This document shows positions 1-10,387 of a DNA stretch of 64,000 nucleotides, piece by piece. Below the pieces are notes generated by a model. That model did no database searches, was not told where the DNA came from, and saw nothing but the letters and a program-made list of their open reading frames with translations. The stretch spans positions 617,001 through 681,000 of the forward strand of contig NW_024881710.1 in assembly GCF_019059575.1 (NCBI RefSeq), given 5' to 3'. Within the stretch, counting starts at the first letter, position 1, and every line of letters begins with the position of its first letter. The stretch is from Amphibalanus amphitrite (taxonomy: Eukaryota; Arthropoda; Thecostraca; Balanomorpha; Balanidae). Position numbers and translations under genes: made by a program.

Positions 1-1334
1 TTCATACCTTGGGAAAATGGGAATGGAATGTCAGCCAGAATTATGCGTCATGCATCTCCTTGTCTTTGAGAGTCTCGCGTTGCAATTATATCGACTACCG
101 TTTGATTTCGCGCCATAACACGAGCCAGTGACTATTTCTGCTGGTTATCTTAGGTCGAAAACACATCAATATTATTTCGCAACTGATGAAGCGTTTTGTA
201 AATCACAAATAGCATAAGTACGCGTCACTCGGCTCCATTACCCCACCTCCCGGCTACTTAGAAGCCGGAGAACCCGATTCCGTGTTATGCGGTGCAGCAT
301 ACTTTCAGGCGTATACCACTAGCGCCACCTAGGGGCTAGAGTATAAGCTGGACTAGCATCGTGGAAGACAGAGGTCGCTCGCAACGTGCGATGCTCCTAT
401 TTTATTCACGATCATAGCTGCTTATCACACGAGCCACACATGATAGATTAAAGGGACAGTATCATCGAAAAAAAAATCCATGTATGGAGCTGATTTTTTT
501 TTTACTAGCATTTCTTATTTTTCTGAATCAGAAAAACATAGTTTGAGGACCGAACTCGGTGAAAAATATTGCAACCACATTTCATTTTCATGATTCATTT
601 TCATGAGCGAACCACCACTATACAAGCATGGCCGCCAGTTTGGAAGCATGTAAAATTACTACAGAACTGGCGCAGATAATACATTATTGACGCTACGCTT
701 ACGCGGTCGTTCTTCTGATTGAGTTGTCCTTAGGGAGAGGTAGCCTTAGGTATTGCCTATAAAAATATAACGTGACAATTGGAGGGAGTGACAATTGGAC
801 GTGACAATTGACAATGGGAGAAAATATCACGTGACAATCACGTGATAAACGTCATACATTGGAGGGAGATTGTGATTCAAGCTGGAGGAATTCCTTTGTT
901 GAGCCGCTAGAATCCGAAGGAAACAGCGGAAATTGCCTACGACTATTTAATGAATTTAACGGTGATGAATAAGTGCGAAAAACGTTTTGGCTTTATAAAA
1001 TTTGATGAAATGACCAGGGTAAAAGTTTTATTACTGGCGGTCAATTCAAAACGGCGCAAACATTTAAACAGTGAAGATAGTGAAGCACGATTCAAAGTGT
1101 GGTACACCTTTCGTACTTTGAGCGGCGATAGCGGGATAACGGTGTGGAGCTTCGAGGATCGGTCTTCAGTTCCCGGACCAGAAAGGTGGGGCCTATGCAA
1201 TGTCAAATTTCATCAAAATGGTGATACTGTCCCTTTAACGACAAGCATGGCTGGTATATCACGTTTGTATTGTCACGTCCGCGGTTCAACACATCGTACA
1301 TGTCAAGGCTGAATAAAGCCACACAGTGACTAAT
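1..1334. other. Intergenic sequence without a recognisable gene
   Basis: No coding region here resembles a known family. A plus-strand open frame of 120 codons at 950-1312 has no recognisable domain, and its antisense is also partly open, so I do not call it a gene. Positions 770-870 hold short local repeats of ACGTGACAATTG and TGGAGGGAG. The right edge is the downstream flank of the FKRP-like gene. Confidence 0.5.
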
Positions 1335-1340
1335 TTTATT
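1335..1340 (-). promoter_or_regulatory. Polyadenylation signal AATAAA of the FKRP-like gene
   Basis: On the minus strand a perfect AATAAA lies about 145 bases past the stop codon of the FKRP-like gene. This is the expected place for the end of a short 3' UTR. Confidence 0.6.
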
Positions 1341-1483
1341 GAGACTAGCGGCGGGTGGGGGTGCACGCAAATTGTATATGTCTATGGTGGGACTGAGTGA
1401 GAGACTCACAGGTCAGGTCAAGGCAGATTATACCACAGGTCAAAGCAGGGCGCTCCCATCTCCGCCCGATCTAAGAGGCCATG

Positions 1484-4400
1484 TCAGGGCAGTCCGAGGC
1501 TGCCGTCCGCCGGCAGCTGGTCCAGACACGCATGGTGGTGGTTGGGGCACGCCGGCCACACACCGGCCACGTACCGGCTGTACTCACCCACCAGTTCATC
1601 ATTGGCGTACCGCCAGTGCACGGCGTGCTTCAGGCAGTCGTAGCCGTAGCGGTTGCGGGCGTACCGGCCGGGGTTGGCGTGCCCGGGCAGCCAGACGCCG
1701 CCCAGCCGCACCAGGGTGGGTCGGCGGCGCATCTCAGCAGGCAGCTGATCGGTGCTGAAGTGATGCTCGGGACGCAGGGTGATCAACATAGCTGGAGTAT
1801 GCACACGCAGCACGGTGGCCAGCCGTGCCTCGGAGTTTGTGGCGTTGGCCGGCACAGGCTCCGTCACCGGCTCCAACACGAGACCGTATCGGCGCAGACG
1901 AGACATCCGCGAGCTGACGAGCTCAAAGTCGTCAGCGTTGATGGCGATCTGGGTGTTGATGCCCCAGGGTAGAGGTTCGCCCAGTTTGACGGCAGCTAGC
2001 AGGGCGCCCGCCTCCAGTTCGTGTTTGACGCCTGACTCAGCCAGGGCGGCGCTCACCAGCCGGAGAGCGCGCTCTAGCTGGTCCTGACAGCACGGCGGCT
2101 GACTGTAGAACCGAGCCGTACGCAGCGGGTTACACTGAATGGCCACGTCCCGACACCGAAACTTATGCTGCGTGCCGCCGGCCAGCGAGAGCGAGCTCAG
2201 CTGCCACTTGGTGGCCAGCTGTCGCCAGGCGTCGACGGCACGCTCCTCGGCGACCGGCCGGCGCGCCGACTCGTACATGATATCGGGACAGAGCGCCGCC
2301 AGCCGCGCGCCGCGCCGCAGTCGCAGGAACCAGTCGTGCACGACCACAGCATCAGGCAGCGTGGTGTCCAGCGGCAGATCGCGCATCGTGGCCGTGCGCG
2401 TCGCAAACGACTCGTCCAGGTGGTCGCACAGCATGCACTCGAGCGCCGAGTGCCGGTATCCAGCGCTGTAGCTGAGACGGTGTCCGGACATCGTGGTCTG
2501 CAGACAGCCGGCACGCCAGTGACCGGAGCGGTTGCGCGCCGCGCCGCCGACCGCGTCCACCATGGCCAGTCGACCGAGCACGCGAACGTGCCGCTCCAGA
2601 AGCAGTTCGCCAGTGGCATGGCTGAGCTGGCGCGCTACCAGCACGTACGGCGTGCTTGCTGCGGCCGACGCTTTATTCAACAGCGTTCCGAGCCGCGCAC
2701 TGCCGGACAACTCTGCCGGCACCAGTTTCACGGAGGGCTCTCCTCTCGGCAGCAGCGCCCGCAGAGCCCCCGTCTCGGCGGCGGCAGCGGCCACGATCAC
2801 CGGCAGGCGCGGGTACAGCCGGAGCAGCTGGGTGACTACTCTGGCGGCGTCAGAGGCGGCAGTGGAGTCTGTGACGGGCATCAGCACCGAGATGACTGTG
2901 TGTAGTGGCGGGGCTTCCTGAGAAGATACGGACACAGCCAAAAACGGTGTGTTTACTGTTTAGGATGCGCCGTCCACTGTCATAGAGATCTTTCATACAC
3001 ACTGCGAGCCAAGTGTCACTTGGTGTTGCGTGTTTACCAGGCGAATATGATCGACAAATTCCATTTTAACCCACGAGCCGCTGGGGGGGGGGCATAAAGT
3101 TGCCCCCCCCCCTTTACGTTTTGTGAAATATCTCCGAAACCTGATGACCTACGAACGTGAAACTTGGCATACCTTCAAATGAATACCTAGGCAATGTTTG
3201 AGGAAAGTTTGGTGGTTGTAGTACCTAAGATGACGTCACAGTGACGTCATAAAGTTTTGTCGTTTTCCGATATGGACCGTTTCTGATGACGCTGAGCATG
3301 AAACTCAACTGTAAATGAACTAGACAGCACCTGCTGTCATCCTAAAACATCTAACTACACTTCCATCTAGTTTCTGACCAATAATCGACCCTTTATATTC
3401 GGTCCCATATATCTGATGTATCGTGAGGAATATGAGAGTCGCAAATCTATAATTTCATTTATGACGTCACTGTGACGTCACTTCAAATGGGATCGACACC
3501 AAATTTGGACACAACCTCGGCTAGGTATTCAGGAAGATGTGTGCAAAGTTTCGCTTCTCTATCTCTTCGCGTTGCGACGATATCGTCGCAGAAGTAAAGG
3601 GGGGGGCCACTATATGCCCCCCCCCCCAGCGGCCGGCGGGTGGCGCGGAGGCCCAGCGGCCGCCGGGTTAAAGTAAAGCCTGACACAATATCACGCTTTC
3701 ATTGAAGTTTTGCCCACAATATTTTGTCAATGCGAAACCCACCTATCTGTATGAGCAACATTTGAGCAAGCACACTACCCTTCATAGGCGTAGGAACAGG
3801 GGGGGCCAGGTGGGCAAGTGCCCACCCACTTTTCGAGGTGGGGGGGCCAACCATGTGTTTTGGCCCACCCACTTTTTACTCGAGGCCTCTTGTCTCGATT
3901 TGAGAGGACGTCGTCACCTTCCAGAATAAACAAACTCGGTAAAAATAAGTTCCACGAATCCCCACGCACGGACTCCAAGGGGCCGTGATGGATCCAGGGA
4001 GGCCCTCTGTTCATACTTGTCAGTCGAAGCCCCTGAGACTGATGGCCTGAGAGGCCCTAGTGGATCTGAGGAGGCCCCAATATCCACACTGGTCTGGGGA
4101 GGCCCCTGACACTGGCGGTCTGGGAAGCCCCTCTATCCACACTAGTCAGAGGTCTGAGACTGGTGGTCTGAGAGGCCCCTCCATCCACACTAGTCAGAAT
4201 AGGCTCCTGACACTGGCGGTCTAGCCGAGGCCCCCTACCCTCACTAGTCAGAGGAGGCCCCTCTATCCTCAATAGTCAGAAGAGGCCCCTGAGATTGATG
4301 GTCTGGGAGGCCTATCCATCTACACTGTAGTCAGAGGAGGCCCCTGAGACTGATGACCTGAGAGGCCCTTATAATCACACCAGGCAGAAGAGGCCTATGA

Positions 4401-7400
4401 GACTGATGGACTGAGAGGCCCTTCTATTCATACTGGCCACAGGAGACCCCCAAAACTTTCGGTCTGGGAGGTATGACCTCAATTCGGCACCAGTCAGAAG
4501 AGTCCCCTGAGACTGATGGCCTGGGCAGCCCTTATATTCACACTAGGCAGAGGAGGCCCCTGAGACTGATGGTATGAGAGGCCCTCATATTCACACCAGT
4601 CAGAAGAGGCCTCCGAGGCTGATGGCTGTGAGGCCCTTCTGTTCATATAACTGGCCACTGGAGGCCCCTGAAACCGGTGGTCTGGGAGGGCCCTCTATCC
4701 ACACTAGTCAGAAGAGGCCCCTGAGACCGATGGTCTGAGAGGCTCTTATTACTGGCCACAAGAGGCCCTTGAGACTGATAGTCAGAGAGGTCCACTCTTA
4801 ATGAATCTGAGGGGGCCCTCTATCCACATTTACACTTTTCTAGGGAGGTCCCCGAGACTGATGGTCTGAGAGGCCCTTTTATTTATACTGTCCACAGGAG
4901 CCCCCTGAGATTAATGGTCTGAGAGGCTCTTCTATTTATACTAACCAGAGGAGGCCCCTAGGATTGATGGTCTAACAGGCCCTTCTATTTATACTAGCCA
5001 GAGGAGGCCTATGAGACTGATGGTCTGAGAGGCCCTTCTATTCAAACTAGGCAGATGAGGCCCCTGAGAATGATAGTCCGAAGAGCCATGCGGCGGCAAC
5101 TGGCCGTGGCCATATTTCGGCTCGGTAGGGCCCCACAAAGCTCATGAGAGCACCTCAAGGGCTCCTAAGTCCTAAGTAGACACGCTTATCCCCATAAGCG
5201 TGCCACGCCGGCTTCTGAAGGCTCCTTGTAAGTTGTAGGCATCTAAGGGCCCTTTCCGGCCTCTAACGGCTCCACCCGCCTGCGATGGCTCCACACCAGT
5301 GTTTATGAGCGCCACACAGCGGCGCCTTTGAGGGTCATACTAGTGTCTCTTAGGGCCCTATATCGGTGGCTCTGAGGGCCCCACATCGGCGCCTCTGTGG
5401 GCCACCACACCTGTGCATCTCAAGGCTCTATAGGTACATCTGAAGGACCCACACTGACACCTCTGAGGGCCCCACACCAGTATCTCGGAGCTCTGAAGGC
5501 CCCACACCGGTGACTCTGAGGACTCACCGGCTCCTGAGAGCACCATGTTGATGTCTAACGGCTCCACATATGCCACTGAAGGCACCACACAAGCTCTCAC
5601 TGAGCTCTAATGTCCATGTACCGGCCTCTGAGGGATTTAAGCCAGCGCACTCATAGCTCCACACCAGCAATTGTAAGGGCTTCACACTGAAGTATCTGAG
5701 GGTTCCACACCGGTGTCTCTAAGGGCCACATACCGGCATTTCTGAGGGCTCCATACCGGCGTCTCCGAGGGTCCACATCTGGCGGGCACCCATCAGCGAC
5801 TGAAGGTCCCATACTGTCTAGTGTCTACTCCGAGAGCCCCATCTGCGTCTCGGAACACCATGCCGTCTCTAAGAACCACAGCGGCTGCTCCGTACGAAAG
5901 ATGGGCGTCTGCATGCCAAAGGGAAGCGGTTCTGAGACAGTAGGGCACCTACGTGCAATAGAGGGGCGCCTATGAAGCCCATCATAGGGGCGCATCAATG
6001 CGAAAGAGGGGCGCCTCTGAGGCCTACATATATGGGCGTCCACATGCAATAGAGGTCTGCCTGCAATTGATCAATGCCATGGGGGTGCATTCATAAGAAA
6101 CAGGGGCGCCGGCATGACAAAGAGAGGCGCCTTCAAGTGTCCATAAAAGAGAGACGCCTATGAGCGCACATTGTATGCGACAACGGGGCGACTGTGTGAC
6201 ATATAGGGATGTCTCTGATGACTATACATAGGGCGCTTATATGCCAAAGAGGGCGCCTATGAAGCTTATGGGGGCACCTGGGAAACGCGGAAGACATTTG
6301 TGTAAGGGTTTTCAGGGGTCATGCGCCGTTTGCGGCAAATAGATTCTAAAAAAAAAATCGGAGGGGGAATAAGTTTTAAAAATGGTGCGGACTTTCCGCA
6401 CTGTTCGCTTAACCCGGCAGGCGGTGGGCCTACCAGCCACCTTCCACGCGGTGGGGGGGGGGCACTTTTTTGCCCCCCCCCCGTATCTCCGAAACTACTG
6501 GACGGATCCGAAAAATTCAAACGGCGTTCGATAGCCCTGTCAAATTTGTCGAGGGAAACCAAATTTCATTGACCTCGGGGTCACCGATGACGTCACAGGT
6601 CAGGTCAAAGATAAAATGTTTCACCGTTCACAGGGCTTCTAGGGAAAGCGCTATAACACCGAGTAAAACGCATTTTGTCGAAAATCAGCGATAAGGCTTC
6701 AGTTGTCTAGTACAAATGTTGCTATTAGAGGTCACTGGTCATACCAGGTCAGGTCACAGGTCAGGTCACCAAAGGTCACCAAGGGTCACCACATGAGCCC
6801 AACTTTACTAAGGTTATGTGATGCATGTTTTATGGCCAGTTTTTCATTTCCAACTCAATGGTGTTGTTTATAAGAGCATCAGGTACGGTTTAGGTCACTT
6901 TCTGGTGGAGGTCAGGTCAAGGTCAGGTCAAAAAAGGTCAAATTTCAAAGTTGATATTTTTGCACAAAATGGGTATCGATTATGGGTATCGATGCAGCTC
7001 GTCACGGGGAGTCTAATGGTGGTCTTTGTTTTGCGCTACGAGGTCTAGAATTGCTAAAAATTGAGTTTGAAAATTTTGACGTCATCAATTTTGAACAGTT
7101 TTTTCGCTATAACTTGGCCAAAAAACGAGGTATCGATCTCAAACTTGGTATGTAGATAGAAGGCGGTAGGGACTATCACATATATTCCGGTTTTTTCGAA
7201 ATTCAAAAAACTTTTTGGATTTTTTGGCTATTATATTCAAAAAATCTATTTTTTTATTTTTGGGGGTCAAAATCCAAAAAATTTGAAAAACCGAAATAGC
7301 AGTTTTGTAGCCCTTTTGATTCCACACCTTTTATGTATAAAACATTTTTCTGTATCTCTAAAGCTGTAGGCCTGACAGCTCTTCCCGCGAAACCTTTTTT

Positions 7401-8941
7401 TGGGTCGAAAATGGCAAAAATGACGTCACTCTTACGTCATTAGCGGCCAACCTATCATAGCCTTTGGAAAAATTTTTGGTCACCATGTGCGCTAGCTGCT
7501 CCCGGGAGGGTACTGAAAGTTTGGTGACGATCGGCGCAGCGGTTCTCGAGATATATCGAAAAAAGTAAAGGGGGGCAAAAAATTGCCCCCCCCCCCCACC
7601 GCCTGGAAGGTTAAGCGGTTACGCCCCTGGGTACATCTGCCCGATCTCAGAAGCTAGATTTGGAGGTCATACTTGAAAGCAGCCAGCAGGACGAGGCAAA
7701 AGTTGGAGGCCCCTGAAAATAGGAGGCCCCCTGGAAAAGGAGGCCCCTTGGCAGGGTGGCCCACCCACTTTTCATAACGTTCCTACGCCCGTGCTACCCT
7801 TTCCGCTTACGAATCTCTGTGGCCTGTGTCCTATTACCTTACACTCCTCCGTAACAAATCCATTGTTGTGCAGGGGCGCGTCGTCCGCCGCTCCGTGGTA
7901 CAGTTCCGGACAGACCTCCGACCGCGCCGGCTCCGACTCCGAGTCCGAGTCCGAGTCGTGGTCGAGGCCGAACGTCTTGTCCAGCTCGTCGGGGTCCAGC
8001 TGCGCCAGCGCCGCCCGGGCGTCCAGCCGCTGCGCCAGCTCTGTGAGCTGAGACAGCACTGATGGGTCCGGCTGACGGTTCAGCTCTGCGGCACAGAGCA
8101 CGTGCGTCTTAGTTCAGGACGGGCTTTGGAGTCGCTGAACATAACTATACACAGATATTTTACATTCATTGCATTGGTAAACGAGCGTGATTTTAGCGAT
8201 GCGGCACTCAACTGCACTGCAACTATCATTCATACATATGGTCTGTGATGAGCAAAGCACTTTCTCTCGGCAGGCACGCATAATGTCAGAGTGGCTGACA
8301 CGCCTCCTACCTGCGGCGGTGGCCAGCTCTGTCCGGATGCGTTGGAGCCGCGCTGCCATCGTCCGGCGCAGCTCCACGCTGTCACCACAGAGCACGTGAC
8401 GGTGCAGGCTGCTCTCGGAGAACAGAGCGGATCGCTCCGGCAGCAGGTCTGTTGGGCAGAGGGAAGTCAGGGCGGAGACGTCAGACGGCCGAGCTGACAG
8501 TAGCAGTGGTCGTCATATTCGTCCGGTCAGTACTTACTCTCTCAGAAGATCCATTACCGTGCATATGATGCATTCAACGTGCGTAGGTACTTTACGGGAG
8601 CACGCATTCCGATCCCAGATGTTGTACATAGTGTAGACTTAGAATCCTTTATTAGCATGCATTTATTGCGTATGTATGTAAGACTTTCCTTTCCCTGTCT
8701 CTGTCTTATTCCCGCACCAAAAAGAAGTGCCAACATTTGACTGATAACAACAAACATGAACGTTACACACGATGTTGATGCCATGAGCAGCAGACACCTT
8801 TCCAGGTATTACCGGTGTGTCGGACGGCACCGTCTTACCGTCACCTGACGGACTGGTGAGCAGAAGGGTGGCCAGCGCACCCAGTACGGCGCTGGCGGCC
8901 AGCGGGGAGCCGAGCCGGACCAGCGCGCGCCACCGGGGCAT
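1484..8941 (-). CDS. FKRP-like: Fukutin-related protein (FKRP)-like, LicD-fold protein, four exons
   Basis: Exons on the minus strand are 8941-8839, 8493-8311, 8085-7838 and 2917-1484. Their phases (1, 1, 0) join cleanly into 655 codons plus stop. The start is the first in-frame ATG and has a purine at -3. Residues about 11-29 form a hydrophobic anchor, so a type II Golgi/ER membrane protein is likely. Exon 3 holds an acidic DSDSDSESE stretch and a CPELYHG motif. In exon 4, Cys433, Cys440, Cys454 and Cys455 (C-x6-C ... PPCC) match the zinc-binding cysteines of vertebrate FKRP, which transfers ribitol-5-phosphate from CDP-ribitol onto alpha-dystroglycan glycan. The next block, LEAGALLAAVKLGEPLPWG, aligns with FKRP's LEGGSLLGAARHG-IIPWD. 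The three Asp of the FKRP WDYDVD motif are Gly, Asn and Gln here (WGINTQ), and the later VDLWP reads ITLRP, so the metal site looks lost. Intron 3 (2918-7837) is nearly all transposon. Exon 4 is secure; the link to exons 1-3 rests on phase and architecture. Confidence 0.8.
3070..3667. mobile_element. Short TTAA-flanked element with G/C-run hairpin ends
   Basis: A 598 bp element lies between TTAA (3066-3069) and TTAA (3668-3671). Its ends read CCCACGAGCCGCTGGG and CCCAGCGGCCGCCGGG, an imperfect inverted repeat. A G10/C10 hairpin lies just inside the left end and a G-run/C-run pair inside the right end. The interior has TGACGTCA palindromes near 3230-3250 and 3463-3480 and a phrase beginning ATATCTCCGAAACC. 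It has no coding capacity and sits in intron 3 of the FKRP-like gene. The TTAA duplication and CCC...GGG ends suggest a non-autonomous piggyBac-type element. Confidence 0.7.
4020..5085. repeat. Degenerate tandem repeats, unit about 55-60 bp
   Basis: About 18 imperfect copies follow the pattern GAGGCCCCTGAGACTGATGG, then TCTGAGAGGCCCTTCTAT and a short 'ACACTAGTCAGA'-like spacer. Copies differ by many substitutions and small indels, so the array is old. It fills the left half of the hAT-like element's interior. Confidence 0.75.
5085..6285. repeat. Second block of degenerate short repeats
   Basis: This block is built from phrases such as TCTGAGGGCCCCACACCGG (5090-5800) and then GGGGCGCCTATGAAG (5820-6280). 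The units are roughly 28-60 bp, and GGGCCC/GGCGCC palindromes recur. It continues the repeat filling of the hAT-like element and has no coding content that I recognise. Confidence 0.6.
6413..7610. mobile_element. TTAA-flanked G-hairpin element, inverted copy of the one at 38054
   Basis: TTAA flanks both ends (6409-6412, 7611-7614). The ends begin CCCGGCAGGCGGTGGG and finish CCCACCGCCTGGAAGG. A G-run/C-run hairpin lies inside each end. Internal motifs are GTATCTCCGAAACTACTGGA, TGACGTCA, and a run of AGGTCAGGTCA near 6720-6930. A stretch near 7139-7320 is the reverse complement of 38380-38530, so the two elements are one family in opposite orientations. No transposase is seen. The element is nested in the hAT-like element. 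Confidence 0.75.
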
Positions 8942-10387
8942 CTCTGATCGCACCACGGACCCGCGTGTACTGCACAGGTGTACCCAGGCGGCGCGGTACG
9001 GCCGACATCGAACGGCTCGTGAGAGATTCCCGCGCGGCGGCAATCAATGGGGCGACCTGCGCCGGTCCCACGCCCGGCGTGCGATACCACCGATCGGGGC
9101 AGCAGTCACTGGAGGTGATTTACCATTAGTATCCGCTGTACGGAACAAACGGGCGATTTGCGATTGGTGTCGGCTGGACGGAACAACGGCGACGGAACAT
9201 CACGATAGATACGTTGAGGTTCACCACTTAGTCTCTAGAGGCCAAGACGTTGCATTGAGGTGAATAATGCCACATAACGATATTGGGCCCAATAAGATAC
9301 TTTGCCACGCTGTTGTAGCTGCATTGGACGTCATTCACTGCTGTCGGTACTCGGTTGTCTACCCAGAAACCGATTGGGGAGGGGGGAGGCGGTTATACAA
9401 TACGTTACAACATATGCATATGTTTGTGCAATTTCATTTTATTTGTAGATAGCATAACAATTAAGCAAACATAACATTGTACGGTCCAATGTGGTGAGGT
9501 GATTGGTGAATTCATCGAGTTTAAACGATGCGCGATGCATGTACCAACTATCGCAAAGTTTCGAACAATAATAACACAACGTGTTATGTGTGACGGAGAG
9601 GACACACATGCTGTCACTTCAGCATCTACTTCACCGAAACGTTTTGTGCAAAGTAACAAAGAAGTTTCGTTGAGTAACGCAAAACAAAAGGAAATAGCGT
9701 TAGTCAAGCATCATTGAAATAAAAACCGCATTCAAGTACCAACAAAACAAAACAAATATATCGCGGGATGAAAACACGAACCCAACCGCGAGAGATCTGA
9801 TAGTACAAATATGCGAAAACTGCAAAACGATGATTATATACAATGAGCCAAGCACAACCACCTACACGAACCCACACACAAGTCGATTTCCTAGGGCTTT
9901 CGGCTTTGTGATGTATCGACCTCCACAGCCTCTACAGGTCAATGGTGTGATAGTTGGAGATAGTTAGAGTTGGAGATGAATGACAGTCATAAACAATGCA
10001 TACAATACAATCAATGCGTGCGCATTGTAACGGCATTTGGTATCCGTAATGTTTCATGAGTACGATTATTCATGAGCACGAGGAGCTACGTGATAGTACC
10101 GCACCCAACCCAATAAAACAGAGTAGACAGGCCTGTGGCCTGTCCAATTTGCACTTAAAAACTTACCCACGTAACGCAAACAGGCCAACGGGCCACCCGA
10201 TTGTACTGGTCAGTCCGTTCGTGTCGGCAGTCTGACAGACTGGCAGCAGTCCAGTCTGTCAGGACCAGTCAGTGGTAAGGCAGTCTGTCTGAACCAGCAG
10301 TCAGCGCTACAGGCAGACTGTCACTCTCCAGGTCAGTCTTCGTTCGCAGAGGGCGGTCCAGTCCGCCCATCCCTCCTCGCCGGGCGC
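8942..10387. other. Spacer between the CNPase-like and FKRP-like genes
   Basis: Both flanking genes read leftwards. The part near 8942-9250 is the 5' flank and probable 5' UTR of the FKRP-like gene. The part near 10100-10387 is the 3' flank of the CNPase-like gene, with short direct repeats of CAGTCTGTC and CAGTCAG at 10210-10330. Minus-strand AATAAA occurs at 9443-9438. No further gene is recognised. Confidence 0.5.

Larger units (their letters stand above)
3783..7793. mobile_element. hAT-like element (4.0 kb) in FKRP-like intron 3
   Basis: A perfect 8 bp duplication CTACCCTT flanks the element (3775-3782 and 7794-7801). The ends are CATAGGCGTAGGAAC and GTTCCTACGCCCGTG, a hAT-type terminal inverted repeat. 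No transposase is visible. The interior is degenerate tandem repeats plus a nested TTAA-type element (6413-7610). Subterminal GGTGGGC/GCCCACC blocks occur at both ends. Confidence 0.85.

Noticed and set aside
1339..2921. Plus-strand open frames overlapping the FKRP-like exon
   Set aside because: They are antisense shadows of a GC-rich coding exon. The minus-strand frame has clear family motifs.
6700..6930. (AGGTC)n runs as an internal telomeric block
   Set aside because: The pentamer equals TCAGG, a beetle-type telomere repeat, but runs are short, mixed with other spacings and confined to transposons. Mentioned only as an alternative reading.
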